Shown here: positions 11,311 to 25,739 of the stretch, one piece after another | Position numbering within the stretch: the stretch's first letter is position 1 | Layout of the letters: each line of letters starts with the position of its first letter | Source: Paralvinella palmiformis | Taxonomy: Eukaryota > Annelida > Polychaeta > Terebellida > Alvinellidae | Assembly (NCBI GenBank): GCA_025642065.1 | Contig: JAODUP010000517.1 | Coordinates: forward strand, 565,001-629,000 | Reading direction: 5' to 3' | DNA length: 64,000 nt | Translations under genes and position numbers: made by a program | The notes under the pieces: generated by a model | Told to the model about the DNA's origin: nothing | The model's database searches: none | What the model saw: the letters and a program-made list of their open reading frames with translations, nothing else

Positions 11311-11517
11311 TTGAAACAAAAACTAGTCGCTTCTTTGATTGAACATATATACATCAGCTACCAACCTTGTAAACATGGAAGAATATATGAGGCCACTGCA
11401 CAGAAAGCCTATTCATATCAAATTAAATGTATTGTCACACCTTCAGGAATTGTTGATTATGAACGGAAATCATATCTGGGATGCTCACCACATGGTGGTA
11501 TTATTGAAATCACATAA
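11230..11517 (+). pseudogene. YqaJ/lambda-exonuclease-like fragment
   Basis: The plus-strand frame (open to the stop at 11515-11517) contains CKHGRIYEATAQKAYSYQI, then TPSGIVDYERKSYLGCSPHG. This matches the YqaJ viral-recombinase fold of the PD-(D/E)XK nucleases, whose usual pattern is KHGR/KWG-xxE-xxA-xxxY, then SGL...LGxSPDGxI. Proteins with this domain digest DNA ends in phage recombination, and domesticated or transposon-linked copies are common in invertebrate genomes (family knowledge). The first acidic residue (E of KHGRxxE) is present. The catalytic Asp of SPDG is His here, the distal ExK motif is missing, and the frame stops at once. I infer a dead fragment of about 70 residues. The alternative is chance similarity. 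Confidence 0.45.
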
Positions 11518-11579
11518 CAAAACACTAATGATGATTGATAATACTTATGCATTAGTATCTCTGCCTTATCTGTAATGTG

Positions 11580-13322
11580 ATAGCAATGGAGACATCAAGT
11601 TGAAACAAGCCCATAACTACTGTTAATACTTCGTTATATACTGGCCATTTCTCATGTGATTTCATTATGTCAACATTCAGTGACATGAAAATATGCTATA
11701 TAACGCATAATGAAGCATTCAACCATGAAATTCAAGATGAACTGAGATAATATTTGGCAAATTTTGTAAGCCAGTTTTGTTGAATACATATTACTTCAGA
11801 GGAACCGACAGGTTCTAAAATAATATGACTATGAATAATGTGAATATGTGTTATTTTATCGATTCAAAGTTTGAGTTTGTATTGTTATGTTTTGTCAGGG
11901 GTCATTTATATAATAATACATGATGAATCATATTATTTGCTATACCATAAAATGATATTCCAGGATTTTTGTATGATGTACCATCAAATGTTTCATATGC
12001 TTTTCGGATTATATTATTATACATCCATGTTGTGTATTTAGTGCCAATAATAAATTATTTGAACATAATAATACGAATTTATTTGTTTTTATAAACATGA
12101 TTAAGACATTGACTAAAATGCAATAGTGACAAATACAAGTGATCACTATTAGCATTTTTATTATGTTAAAATAAGAACTCTCTCGTTTATTTAGATAATA
12201 TTTTACGTGGTTGGCTACATCGAAGCGAAAATAGAAATAGTCTAACAATTATTACCTCCCAGATGAGACTAACTCTAAATAAGCTTAATATTTCAATTAG
12301 GTGACACATTTAGGAGAGGAAGTGGTCAGATTCTTGATTTGACTAAAAACTGTCGACAATATTATAAAATAGTTACTTAATCCCCAAAGTGAAAATTTAT
12401 TATCTACAATTTCACAGCACATTTCATAACTTAGATTGAGAATCATACTACTATGGAAACACACGTGTTAGTATTTCAAACGTGAAACGGGCAACTTCAT
12501 AATGAAATGAGATGCCGTTGGTTGCTAAAACTAATTATATCTCTCATCCATGGTTTTAATTTAAGTGACAGCTCTTAGTTCTACGTAGCATATTTCTGTA
12601 ATCACAAATCTTGTTTTCCACAAAACACTTTTACAGAATACCATCCTTAAATTTAACAAACTTAATTAGACAAGACAATACATATATTTAAAAGTAAATT
12701 TCAACTATAAAATAATCCTTTGTGGATTTTCCAGATAAGACTATTATTTCAGACTCGTCATGTGAAAGTACTTCGCAATGATGGACGTGTGTACACCCTA
12801 AACGACACAGGCAGCAGTAGAAATGGGTATATGAGAATGGGATATCAAACGTTTTATTTCTAAACCTAGAATTTATTTTAAGCAAAAGAAGTTTATCTTT
12901 TATCTGCAATATCATATTTATAATCTACTTATATTAGCCTAAGCCAAAATATTGATTACAAAATAATTAAAAATATATTCCTTTCTACTCCCTCTATTCT
13001 GGATTAGAATATATGATGCGCTTGGTCTTCACCCATAATCTTTTATCAACATATTAACGCCTTAACTATCAGAATGATCAGCACAAATGCTCATGTCCGG
13101 TATATGTTTATAAACGAAACTATTTGTTTATCTATCTACCAGAAATAATATAGCATTTGAACTCTAGATAGTTTATTACAAACGTCGGGAGATAATAGGT
13201 AGATGGTGGATTGATGAAAGTAGCTATATGACTAGTAGTAGCGCTTAGATCGCAAACAACTAGTCGTGGAAAACTAAATGACTAGAAAAAAGACACCAAA
13301 ACGGACGAAAACATAACAAATA
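11580..13322. other. No gene seen
   Basis: AT-rich. Minus-strand frames at 12009-12248 and 12688-12915 are rich in Ile, Tyr and Cys and match nothing known to me. Confidence 0.4.
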
Positions 13323-13394
13323 TATCTCTCTCTCTCACTCCCTCCCCCACGATCTATCTATCTATCTATCTACTAGCTATCTATGTATCTATCC

Positions 13395-13455
<61 letters not shown>

Positions 13456-13500
13456 CTATATATACAGCTATCTATCTATCTATGTATCTATCCTATATAT
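13323..13500. repeat. Compound (CT)n, (ATCT)n, (TA)n, (CTAT)n microsatellite
   Basis: CT at 13325-13336, ATCT at about 13352-13370, TA at 13398-13454 and CTAT at about 13468-13500. It abuts the truncated 5' end of a LINE. Confidence 0.9.
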
Positions 13501-13516
13501 CTATTGGAGGCATTTG

Positions 13517-14449
13517 CATAGATAACACATCATATAACGTTTCTTGTTATGCTGACGATGTCTTACTGACAATTACTAAAGAAAAGACTCATCGATGTAG
13601 CTGATAAATATATCTCATCTCATGGTTTGCGATTTAACCCCATAAAGACCCATTGTATTACATTTGGTAAAACCAGTTTTGTGAAAGACCCTGAATGGTC
13701 TTTAGACGGTACTGTTTTAACCCAGTCAACAAATATTACGTACTTAGGTGCTAACTTGTCTAATAATAATTACAACCATATTGAATCGAGAATTAAGTCA
13801 CGTAGAAAAGCATTCTATGCCATGCAGTCAATTACATTTTGCAAGGGCAGTTTGGCGCCAGATACCATGACTCACATATGGAAGACTGCAATCCAATCAA
13901 TTCTGATGTATGCTACGCAGTGTTTTAAGCTGACCGAAACATTTCTTTACGGGCTGGATTGAATTCAGACGCGTCTTCTGAAATCGTCACTCGGGCTAAT
14001 TAAATTTTGTAAAAAACATTCCTCTCCTGCAAGCTCTAAAAATACAGAAACCATCTACTCTCTTAGAAATATATAATTTGCAAAATTTGGACATCATTTT
14101 CTAAAAGTAGAATATTTTATATGTTCATGTTAAACCAGCATATGTGTGGGTAATTGAACGGCCATGATAATTTAATTAATAGAGTATGAGCAGTATGTGA
14201 TAAACACCGAAATTAAGGCCTTTGCCACAGATGATGGTGTTATTGACTCGGCAGCTTTTTTTTATCCAATTTTAATAACAACAACAGACAAATGATACAA
14301 CAGTTATTGTTATCATTTTAGTTATGTATGTTACTTTGAAATTTTGTCTGTTTTAATTTTTGTACTTCATGATGTATATATTGTATTTGCAATATGTATT
14401 TATTGAAATGTATTCCCCCACTGTGGGAGTTTAAAATAAATAAATAAAA

Positions 14450-14450
<1 letters not shown>
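13517..14450 (+). mobile_element. CR1-like LINE, 5'-truncated, with complete 3' end
   Basis: The element starts at or just before 13517, inside the reverse transcriptase, and runs through the C-terminal domain. A short 3' UTR ends in ccccactgtgggagtttaaa and an (AAAT)n tail at 14434-14450. A (TA)n array follows at once. The 5' truncation and the short-repeat tail fit target-primed insertion. There are frameshifts at about 13600 and 13960. Confidence 0.75.
13520..14075 (+). pseudogene. LINE reverse transcriptase, palm end to C-terminus
   Basis: Bases 13520-13582 read NTSYNVSCYADDVLLTITKE, which holds an intact YADD catalytic box. After a frameshift, the frame 13627-13962 continues MRFNPIKTHCITFGK, TYLGANLSNNNYNHIESRIK and KTAIQSILMYATQC. 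These are the post-palm blocks of CR1-type ORF2 (GLxFNxxKT-xxxFG, YLGxxL, ALxPILxYGxQ). A second frameshift near 13960 leads to IQTRLLKSSLGLIKFCKKHS. Both active-site Asp residues of this box remain, but the first catalytic Asp region and everything 5' of it are missing, so no enzyme can be made. Confidence 0.8.
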
Positions 14451-14502
<52 letters not shown>

Positions 14503-14503
14503 T
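14451..14503. repeat. (TA)n array
   Basis: Directly follows the LINE tail. Confidence 0.95.
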
Positions 14504-15469
14504 TATCCATCGATCTATTATTCTGCTTTATCACCTGTCTATTTAGTCTCTGAAAGAAAGAAAACTATATAAAATAATAAATTCCAGTACTAGACCCATA
14601 AGTAGCTAGCTGGAAAACAATAAAACAGGGCAGGGAGTAGAAAAGATATCCGAATAAGGCGAAATTAAAGAAACCTTTTAATATAATAGCCTCAGAGCTA
14701 GTTTGTTGATTGGATATGTTAAATATTAAGCTATAATTTAAAAAATTTCCATGTCTTAGTGCCATAATTTTTAAACGATCAAATTGTTCTGTTATTTATC
14801 TATGGAAACATAAAAATGAAGTTTCTCTACTTATTTGTTCTCGTAACTTAGTATTTTAAGATGTTGGCTAAATATATCAGTGATAATCGGGTTAATTCTA
14901 TTCATAGCCGACAGCAAAGTAAGATCCCCCCCGTAATCAAACATACTATATTTATATTATTATTATGACCAACAATGACTTAAACACACATTTTCATAAC
15001 TAATTATATAACTAATGATGAATGTAAATATAACAATCTGTTATGCCTTGTTAAGACGTGTATTGTCATATGTGGCCACACTAATTAGTTAATGAGAAAA
15101 CGTTGGTTGTTAGAGAGCAGACACACTTCCACACAGTGCTTAGCATGCTCTTGCTAACGAATCATCGTTGGTATTCGGGTAATTGTAATTCACTTTTATT
15201 GTGAAAGGAGTATTCACTATACAATGGAATAAAGGCATATATAACAAGATTTATTTTTTATTCCATCACAAATCATCTTATATAAAATATTATTTACTTC
15301 CCGCCTCTCTGTTGTCCTTTTAATGCTTTCCTACGTTGCTTTTTTCACCTCAAGTTGACTTCTTTTCCTATTTATTTTGTTTCTTCTTAAATCCAGTTGT
15401 CTTAAATAAAGAACACAAAATATTAACCAAGCTGACTAACTAAGGACATATACATCTTATCGCTTGTTG
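14504..15469. other. No gene seen
   Basis: AT-rich sequence with no recognisable element. Confidence 0.4.
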
Positions 15470-15479
15470 TTTTTTTTTT

Positions 15480-15564
<85 letters not shown>
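15470..15564. repeat. Poly-T run plus (TA)n array
   Basis: A run of about 16 T, then about 80 bp of TA broken once by AAA. Confidence 0.95.
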
Positions 15565-15568
<4 letters not shown>

Positions 15569-16342
15569 TAATTAACAAAACAAATTGAATATCGTTATAT
15601 TTAACAGGCTTTTATAGAAGCCAGTATTTATCATTAAAATCTATATATCTGCCTATCTAGCTAGTTTTCTATATACCTATTTATCTAACCATCTATGTAT
15701 CAGCTATCCTCGTTGCTATCCCTTTTTCTCATTTGGCGATACTGATCATGTACTTCTGTAAACAAATAAAGAACAACTCACAGTGATACATATAAATAGT
15801 ACTTCAAAACCATTATATCGTCAACCATCAATATGTCATGTTATTCTTATTGTACTATGTGTAGCTATATCTTATATTAAAGAATTTTTAATTAGATGTT
15901 CGATTTACAAACCATCTTTCTGAATATTTAACATTTCTTAGACGTATGACAATTGAGGTTTGATGACTGATGTCTACACACACCCGTTATTTTTGTATTA
16001 TTTCGATAGCTTCCTATCACAAGCAGCTATATCTTTAATTGACTTTGGGTTTTTCGTAGATTTAGATAGAGCTTAACCAAAATCCCACTTTGTGATAACT
16101 CAGAAAATAGCAAAAAAATACTAGTGTAGGTTAGCTATACAACAAAAAAACACGATTTAGCGTATATTAACTAGGTGCAGATTTTAACAAGTAATATTTT
16201 GTTCGATCTTTCTATAATAATGTATCTCCAATCTCCTTAGATGTCTTTGGAAGCTTAAATTCCACATCTAACAAGCTTAAAGTATCAGGTAAGGGCATTA
16301 CTACCGGAATGCGACTAAATAAAATGTTCCAACATTGGTTAA
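15565..16342. other. No gene seen
   Basis: AT-rich with short CTAT and TCTA clusters near 15650-15700. Confidence 0.4.
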
Positions 16343-16535
16343 GTGTATTCATATACAGAAACTACTGTAATAAACACCACGACCATAACAACATCAAAAA
16401 TCGCTACAATAATTACTATTACTGCTCCTATTACCACTACTACTTCTACTATTACTGTTAGTATTACTATTGTTATTACTACTCTTTGTACTTTTGCTAT
16501 TGTCATTACATTATTATTATTATAATTATTATACA

Positions 16536-16572
<37 letters not shown>

Positions 16573-16630
16573 ATAATAATTATTATTATTATTAGTATTA
16601 TAATAGTTATAATAATGATAATAATTATAA
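16343..16630. repeat. Degenerate trinucleotide array
   Basis: An imperfect ACT/ATT/ACC trinucleotide tract (16343-16510) grades into (TTA)n and (AAT)n at 16510-16630. The 177-codon minus-strand frame across it (16339-16872) is mostly Asn/Tyr and Val/Ile runs, and its non-repetitive part shows no known domain. I treat it as a repeat artefact. Confidence 0.85.
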
Positions 16631-17257
16631 CCATTTAGAATTATGCCTATATTATCGTTTGGACTGTGAGATAGATGGAATATTGCCGTATTATTTAATA
16701 TGATTAGAAGCGCATCGGACGCTCTTCCGAGACACGTTTGATCACAAATAAAGAAAAATTCATGCAAAGAAAGTAATCTTTCTTCTACTAAAAGTAGCAA
16801 AACCTTTCCCACAAAATGGTGTTCCTGAATAAAATCAATATAAACAGGAGTCTGTTTTGGGAGAAGTAACACTTATTGTGAAATGAAATGTAGTTGATAT
16901 TTGTTTATTTATATGATATTCCTGAATTACGCATGAAGTTATCTTTTGCAAGTTTTATTTTGTAAATTTATGTTTTCCATAACAAATCTTTTCTTCACTC
17001 ATCAGAACCTACGAAGCAACATCATAATCATAATTATCTAACCATAACGCATGTTGCGAAACAGTTCAGGACAAAATCTGTACTTAGTGTATGATTTTTA
17101 TTACCAAATATTTCCTTCGATATTTCTGAATGTTTGTGCTAAGAAAATAATTGAAGTATTTACTAATTTATTGTCTGTTTGTCGTTCCTATTCTTCAGTT
17201 AAAAGGACGACGTTTATTATAAATATAGAGAAATGATCATGAAAATTAATAATCTGT
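16631..17257. other. No gene seen
   Basis: AT-rich and unremarkable. Confidence 0.4.
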
Positions 17258-17788
17258 TATAATAAAAACCACTGAGAAGTGGGAAGACACCAACACTTGA
17301 TGACTTTTCCTAGCCACGTCCAACTACTTTCCCTAAAAGTCACCTTTGTTCATTATACGCGTTCAAGAAGAATGGTACAGAGATGATTCATATGTTTTTG
17401 TGTATAATTTAAGTATATCATACCGGAAGTTAAAGCCATTCGTGAGAAAACATTCGTCACACAGAAATGGACATTACTATGTGATAACTCAGCAGAAATC
17501 AGATGAACGCAGTAGAAAAAATGAAATAACCTACTCAGTCATAATTCAGAGAATGACAAAAAGTACCATTCCTTAGTTATCCTTAATTGATACCTATATA
17601 TATATTGTGATAATAAAAGCGTATTTTATGTTGACCTTTCATCGTTAAATTAAATTAATTAACTGTTATTATCCAGACTATCTATATCATTGATGTTTAA
17701 TTCATGTCATTTCTTGATATAAATTATCATACCGTAATCCTTGTTATCACTAACTTAGTTGATGTCTACGGTCTTGCATTCATCCTCC
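17258..17788 (-). repeat. Unclassified dispersed repeat, family R1, copy 2 (inverted)
   Basis: The reverse complement matches 8213-8696 in order across its full length, about 70 percent by eye. The (TA)n-like tatatatata at 17596-17605 lies where copy 1 has none. The 76-codon plus-strand frame at 17346-17576 lies within the repeat and is not conserved in copy 1, so it is not considered coding. Confidence 0.65.
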
Positions 17789-18056
17789 ATGAAGCCATAC
17801 GCGACAAAATGTTTAGGTATATAAACTAATGATTTATACTTCTCTAGTGCAAAATAGACAATCTTGTACCAAATGCCTTACTACGGCATTGTATCTTTAA
17901 ATAGTACCGGCATATTTTGATGTGAATTACGACTTCAGTTAATAGCGCCATAAAAGAAAATTGTATACAATCAAGCAGTGGGTAATATGCGGTAAGATTG
18001 TGCTTTGTCTCCATACTGATCCCACTAGCTTCGTGGCTGGCCGAAGGGTACGAAAG

Positions 18057-18058
<2 letters not shown>

Positions 18059-18114
<56 letters not shown>

Positions 18115-18208
18115 TTAGCTGTGTATTATAAGGCACAGGCACAGAGAATCTCGAACCGTGAATTCAAACTCTGGACGTTTCTTCAGAGGACTGAATCCAG
18201 AGTGGCGA

Positions 18209-18257
<49 letters not shown>

Positions 18258-18292
18258 TGTATGCGTCTGCGTGTGTCTGTGTGTGTGTGTGT
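18059..18292. repeat. (GT)n - spacer - (CT)n(GT)n
   Basis: GT at 18059-18113, then a 97-bp spacer that reads aggcacaggcacagagaatc and cgtgaattcaaactctgg, then CT at 18211-18240 and GT to 18292. The spacer resembles sequence beside GT/GA arrays at 9583-9635 and 27013-27045. Confidence 0.85.
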
Positions 18293-18559
18293 TTTAGGAT
18301 ACATATAGAGAGGTACAGGCACAGAACACCAATTTTATACTTCCACATTTCGATACATATATGCGTAGACCTATATATGTGTCTCGCCTATCCATCAGCC
18401 TTTGCGGCCAAGCTAATTCATTTTTCATATGTGACAAATATGTCACACCAACAGGGAAGCTGTTCATGTAGGCTACGCACAAAAAGAAAATAAATAAAAA
18501 GGTACCATTTGACACCACAGCTCGTAGTTTACAACACGCTGCAATAGTTTAATAGTAAT

Positions 18560-18560
18560 T

Positions 18561-18616
<56 letters not shown>

Positions 18617-18725
18617 TATAAATAGTAGCAACAGTATAATAAATAGATATATAAACATATAGATATATAGATAGATAGATACATATATACCATACATACG
18701 AGAGAGAGAGAGAGAGAGAGAGAAG

Positions 18726-18814
<89 letters not shown>
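18560..18814. repeat. Compound (TA)n, (GATA)n, (GA)n, (CA)n, (TA)n
   Basis: TA at 18560-18620, GATA near 18658-18682, GA at 18700-18723, CA at 18726-18747 and TA at 18748-18814. The last array abuts the truncated Tigger transposase. Confidence 0.95.
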
Positions 18815-18816
<2 letters not shown>

Positions 18817-19345
18817 AGGTTACGGGTAATCTAGGCCTTGCTGTTGGACCTCCAGAAAACTGCGAGTGGAGATTTTTGGATGTTACACTTCTTAAAAGCC
18901 CGAGGATATTCTGAGTGGTAGACGAGCAAAGGTTTGATCTTGAAATCGCCACTTACGTTGGCGCAGAAGAGGAATGCTATTCGGTCTTTCATGGGCTATG
19001 GCCAGGCAATGCCTTCTCCTCGGTCGTGATGTAAGTCCGCTTGGACATCTTCTTCCAAAAGAAGCCCGTCTCATCGCAGTTAAACACTTGCTGGTCTTGA
19101 AGTGTGTGCCTTCGTCAGTAGACGTTCTGGGCGTCTTCTCGAGCAGATGGGCATACAGTTGCCGGGTCTTCTCGATAATCGGCTCATTGATCGTATCGCC
19201 TTGCACCTGTTTTTCGTTTATCCATACGAGAAGCAGCTTTTCTATATCGTCAATTATAGGTTGACGGTTCTTGGTTATCCTCGACTCACCTTTGAATGGG
19301 TCAACAACAAGAATCTTATCCTTCTGCTAGAGGAATTATGCTTGA
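18815..19345 (-). pseudogene. Tigger/CENP-B-type transposase pseudogene
   Basis: In order on the minus strand: a damaged psq-type helix-turn-helix (about 19380-19320, out of frame); a CENP-B helix-turn-helix reading PIIDDIEKLLLVWINEKQVQ, then INEPIIEKTRQLYAHLLE; then FKTSK fused to FNCDETGFFWKKMSKRTYIT and KALPGHSP; then frameshifted DFKIKPLLVYHSEYPRAFKK and FWRSNSKA. The DETG Asp (codon at 19073-19075) is the first catalytic acid of the DDE domain. Family members have about 60 residues between the TSKGWF-type end of the HTH and CDETG. Here the two join directly near 19088, so an internal deletion is likely. KAW-TR appears as KA-stop-TR near 18825. The second and third catalytic acids are missing. 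Confidence 0.8.
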
Positions 19346-19423
19346 GAAGGATGACTTGCGACACATCCGGCAGAGATCGGTAACTCTCACACCTCGATGT
19401 GCGTAAATTCAAAAAAATGTATA

Positions 19424-20391
19424 CAGTCAGAACTCGTTAATCCGACAAGGTTTGTCACATGATAAAATATCGGAATATCGAGTCCATGACATACCGGTAA
19501 TCTCTGTCACACATTTTAGATCATAAAGATATGCCGTTGTACGTAACAAAAATAATACGAAACATCCATTGTAATCACAATGACACCAATAAACTCATGG
19601 TGTATTTATTTCTTTTCAACAATTATGACACAATAAATAACCCCAAAAAACTCTGTTGACGGATGTTTAATGTCTGTTAGTGCGTCGAGCAGGAGGTTTA
19701 AATGTGTGTTCTCTAATTGTTGATATGCTTCCAGAAATATTAGCCTATCCTCGATGTTGCTAGAGGCCATCTTGGCGGTGATTTTCGGAAGCGGAAATGC
19801 GGCGTATCATCGTCGGACTCTGGTTGAAGAGGATCACTTATGTTATGTTTTTGTACGAACATAATTCACGCTTCTGGGCAGCACGACTTTTCTCACTGGA
19901 CTTGACATATTGCTCTGTTATTATTTCGACAGCCATTGAAATGAATCTGTTAGCAAGTAACTGTTACCTCCATATTTAAACCAATATTTAATAATCTTGC
20001 TCAATGCTACTGAATGGCATTGAAGCCATTGATCATTCTGATGTTTGTTAATTGCAGACATTATAAAGAAATACTCGTGTCACTCGATTGTAATTGGTTG
20101 CGATTTAGCAATTATCGCGGGTGGGCGGGTTAATAAACCATTACTGACAACATGTCTATGTGTCTTGCTGACTGAACTAGCGGATATATTAGGCAACATT
20201 TTCGTGTTGTCGGATTAACGAGGTCATTTAACAATGAAATGTCACATTCCATTGGCGAAATGAAGTGTCGATATCGGAACGCGGAGCACGATTTCCCGGA
20301 TTAAAGAGTCATTTTAACGGAGCTAAATCCCTCACAGGCAATAATGTGTGAGATGGTGGATTTGTCGGATGAACGATATCCGGATATTCTG
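19424..20391 (-). mobile_element. Internally deleted Tigger-like element nested in the first
   Basis: The left end cagtcagaactcgttaatcc (from 19424, preceded by TA) and the right end, read inverted as cagaatatccggatatcgtt, both carry tcgtt(a/c)atccgacaa, 14 of 15 identical. Further inverted or subterminal copies of cggattaa lie at 20210-20223 and near 20297. The length is 968 bp. The right TA duplication is not preserved (aa). It sits exactly between the 5' region and the coding region of the surrounding Tigger-like element, which is why I read it as nested. Confidence 0.6.
19640..19835 (-). pseudogene. Possible Tigger transposase C-terminal tail
   Basis: The minus-strand translation includes KITAKMASSNIEDRLIFLEA, then LNLLLDALTDI. 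It resembles the short C-terminal segment of pogo/Tigger transposases (a T-kEAl...L...FLEQ...LLxxLrd pattern), and it is preceded by an acidic SDPLQPESDDDTP stretch in a shifted frame. The placement, next to the 3' terminus of the internally deleted element, fits. No catalytic residue is included. Confidence 0.35.
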
Positions 20392-20475
20392 AAATGTTGA
20401 ATAAAATTAGTACGCAAGATTTATTCAATACAATTATATCTATGCGATTTTCTAATCATATACACTGTCTACGGA

Positions 20476-20600
20476 TACAAACTCAGCACGGTACAAATTC
20501 AGCACGGGACAATCTTAGTACAGACCGGTCGGTGCCGAGTTTGTTTCGCGCATGCGCAGTTACGAGAATACAAGCTCAGTACGGCTACAAACTGAGACCA
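20476..20600. repeat. Cluster of tacaaactcagcacgg motifs, direct and inverted
   Basis: Near-copies lie at 20476-20491, 20492-20508, 20568-20584 and 20586-20597 in direct orientation. An inverted copy (gccgagtttgt) lies at 20534-20544, and a weaker one (acaatcttagtacag) at 20509-20523. It lies in the 5' part of the Tigger-like element. Subterminal repeat clusters can be transposase-binding sites, but that function is inference. Confidence 0.65.
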
Positions 20601-20764
20601 TGATTCCGGGCTGGTTTACTGTCACCCGACGTGGACCGTTCGATAAATGTACTCTTGCTCGCTATTTGATATGATGCTCGTTAATCGATATTTATTATGA
20701 ATAACAAATTTGCTCGTACTACGAACTACTCGTTAATCGGGACTCTCATTATTCGAGGGTTCCC

Positions 20765-23030
<2,266 letters not shown>

Positions 23031-23126
23031 GCGCGCGAACACATACACACACACGTGTGCGCGCGCGCACATAAACATACACACAAACACACAAATACAC
23101 ACATAAACACACACATTTACACGCAC
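23031..23126. repeat. (CA)n with gcgcgcgcgc core
   Basis: Imperfect CA repeats containing cgtgtgcgcgcgcgcac at 23054-23070, an alternating purine-pyrimidine run with Z-DNA potential. Confidence 0.9.
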
Positions 23127-24049
23127 AAACACAAAAGTTTTGTCGTACAGTAAACTTAAAGGCTAGTGAGATCTTTCTACACATCTCAATGCGTGAATAC
23201 TTTATGTTTCTATTTTCGCGCATTTTCAGAGAACTCTAAATTGTCTTTGGATGGATGCCGGTTAGGTGTTTAGTCCGAGAATTCAGCATCTAAATGACTG
23301 TAACAGACAAAATATGCTCTTATGGCACTAGGAGTACTTCGGACTCAGGAATAGAAACACGTACAGAACACTCGCACTGGGCACAGTTCCTTTGATTAGT
23401 ATATTTTATATAACAATTTTAGTTGCATATATGTTTTATTTGAGCTATATATGGGAATAGAATCATCCTTCCTAAGTCCAGTTATTACCAATCTCTATTA
23501 TTACACTCAAGGCTAGCTTTTGTCTGCTTAATAATAATAATAATACTAAAATACGTTATTATAACTACATATATGTGTATAGCAGACATTACATCTGGCT
23601 TGTATGCCTTAACATTTACTCTTAACAGCACCGAGGCTACGATGCGAAAACTGTCTAGTTTACCGAAAATGTAAATTTTCTAATACTAATTAAGTTATAA
23701 GTTTTAATAACACTCGCACCATGACAGTTACCTGTTACACAAAGTTATATTTGAAAACAGTTACAATTGAGGTATACAGTTTATAAAGTGTTGCTTTGAA
23801 GAAAGACAAAACAAATGAAAATAGATTGTCATAGATCACACACCTCTCAATTAGTGTAATTTGACTTTGGTATGTTGCTCTGAGGCACCACGACTGTAGG
23901 TGATTCCCTTTCGAAGCTTTGGTTCGTAGATATTTAGGACCATATGAGCCAGTACACATGTCGCTCCACTGCAACAGCTTTAAAAACACACACGCACAGA
24001 CACAGATATCCGCCATACAATTAAAAAACCTCATACTTACAGACACTTA
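23127..24049. other. No gene seen
   Basis: AT-rich. The 103-codon minus-strand frame 23735-24046 has no recognised similarity. Confidence 0.4.
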
Positions 24050-24064
24050 TACACACACACCTCA

Positions 24065-24101
<37 letters not shown>

Positions 24102-24150
24102 AATACATACATACACACAATCACATGCACACACACACACACACACACGC
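24050..24150. repeat. (CA)n array
   Basis: Interrupted CA repeats. Confidence 0.95.
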
Positions 24151-25162
24151 CAATGTTTTGTTTATACCAATCCCAGATGAGCAATATTTTAATCAACCTT
24201 CAAAGGTCACCCTACAATAGAAGATGAACACAATCTATTTTATATGTTATCATCTTTATACATCCCGAAAGTCGGTAATGTCTTTTCTTTATATTAACAT
24301 TAATAACTCTCTAAAATGAGGAAAAACCTTAGATCATGTTAACATCTGGTGATGTCGGCGTCCTGTTGGGACCATAAATAGTCCACTGTAATGGGATAGA
24401 CACTTACAGTATGGAAGTAGCTTACTGTTAGGTAATCGCTTTTCAAGTTTTATTGCACGCCAAAGGCATCCGGAGGTTAAGACCGACCTGTCTTTATCAG
24501 CTGTAAATGTTGTTCAGTGAGACTTCATGTCAATGTCGGTTGGACCTTTCAGAGATGTCATCCCAATAAATGGCAATTAGACAATCGTAGAACCCATTTA
24601 GAATATTTCCAAACTGAACTGTTGCAATGTCTTAAAGATCCATGAATTAAAAACACAAGCAACACAACAAAACAACAACATACAAGCATAACCATGACAT
24701 AATGTTCATTTAGTGGCACAGATATGAAAATCTTAAATGTTGTCTTTGCAGGGCTAATTTGCCTTTATCATATATGTTGTTGCTATGGAATTAAAATAGA
24801 TGTTTAGCATTATTATATCAGTGTATATAATATAGTTCAGGTGTATAATTGTAGAGTGATATATTCGTCTGATTATTTCTTGAAAACTGGCATCTCATCT
24901 GAGTTTAGATGTTTTTCTTCTATTAAAGAGGTATTTGGATCCGATGTAAAATGTTAATACCAGCTCCTTCTTGATTCTCTATAACGTGATTCTAGTTTGG
25001 CTACGTGACAGGTAATGTTCAGTAATGTTTATTGCAGGTCCCATCTATATTTGTTGTCATCATCATCTAATTAATTATGATTAGTATTGCTACAGTAGTT
25101 AATATTATTATTTTTATTATGCTTTAATTATTTTAAATGTAGTAAGGTAATTTGTTGATGCC
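24151..25162. other. No gene seen
   Basis: 24330-24570 is somewhat more GC-rich than its surroundings and may be an old repeat, but I could not classify it. Confidence 0.35.
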
Positions 25163-25173
25163 AATAATAATAC

Positions 25174-25204
<31 letters not shown>

Positions 25205-25211
25205 AATAATA
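25163..25211. repeat. (AAT)n array
   Basis: Interrupted by two ACT units at its start. Confidence 0.95.
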
Positions 25212-25739
25212 TTTTTGTAGTTTTTGTTGTTATTGTTGTTTTTTAGGGGGGAGTAGAAGTTGTTGATAATCATTGTTAGTGTTCTCTTCCTGGTCACATA
25301 TTTATTTTTGATATTCATAATTTACTTGGTTGTTTATTAGTACACAAACTTAAGATCAATCGATCAGCATCTCTCGCAGCCTTATTAACATGCTCAATTA
25401 GATATTTATAAAACAATCCGATCACACGATATCGATCGTGATAAGTAGATGGAAAACGTCATAAACTAGGATATAATATGTATGCATGTCGAGTACTTGA
25501 TCGGCCCCAGACAATTAGAAACACGAGAAGCCATTCTACTTATATCAATTGAAGACAATGTCGAAATGTGTTGGTTTACAAAATAAATCACCAAATCTAT
25601 TATAATCATCGACTTCATACCATTAATGTGTACCGTCTGTGAAACAGACAAAGGATAGCTGTATTTGTAAGCACAGTAAGAAAATGTCATTAATTAGTTT
25701 ATACTTGATATAAATAAAATCATGTCACCAATTCAGTCC

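Noticed and set aside
16339..16872. 177-codon minus-strand open frame
   Set aside because: Most of it is Asn/Tyr and Val/Ile runs from a trinucleotide repeat, with no domain in the rest.
18560..18952. 130-codon minus-strand frame with transmembrane-like Ile/Tyr runs
   Set aside because: A transposase fragment fused to translated TA, CA and GA repeats, not a membrane protein.
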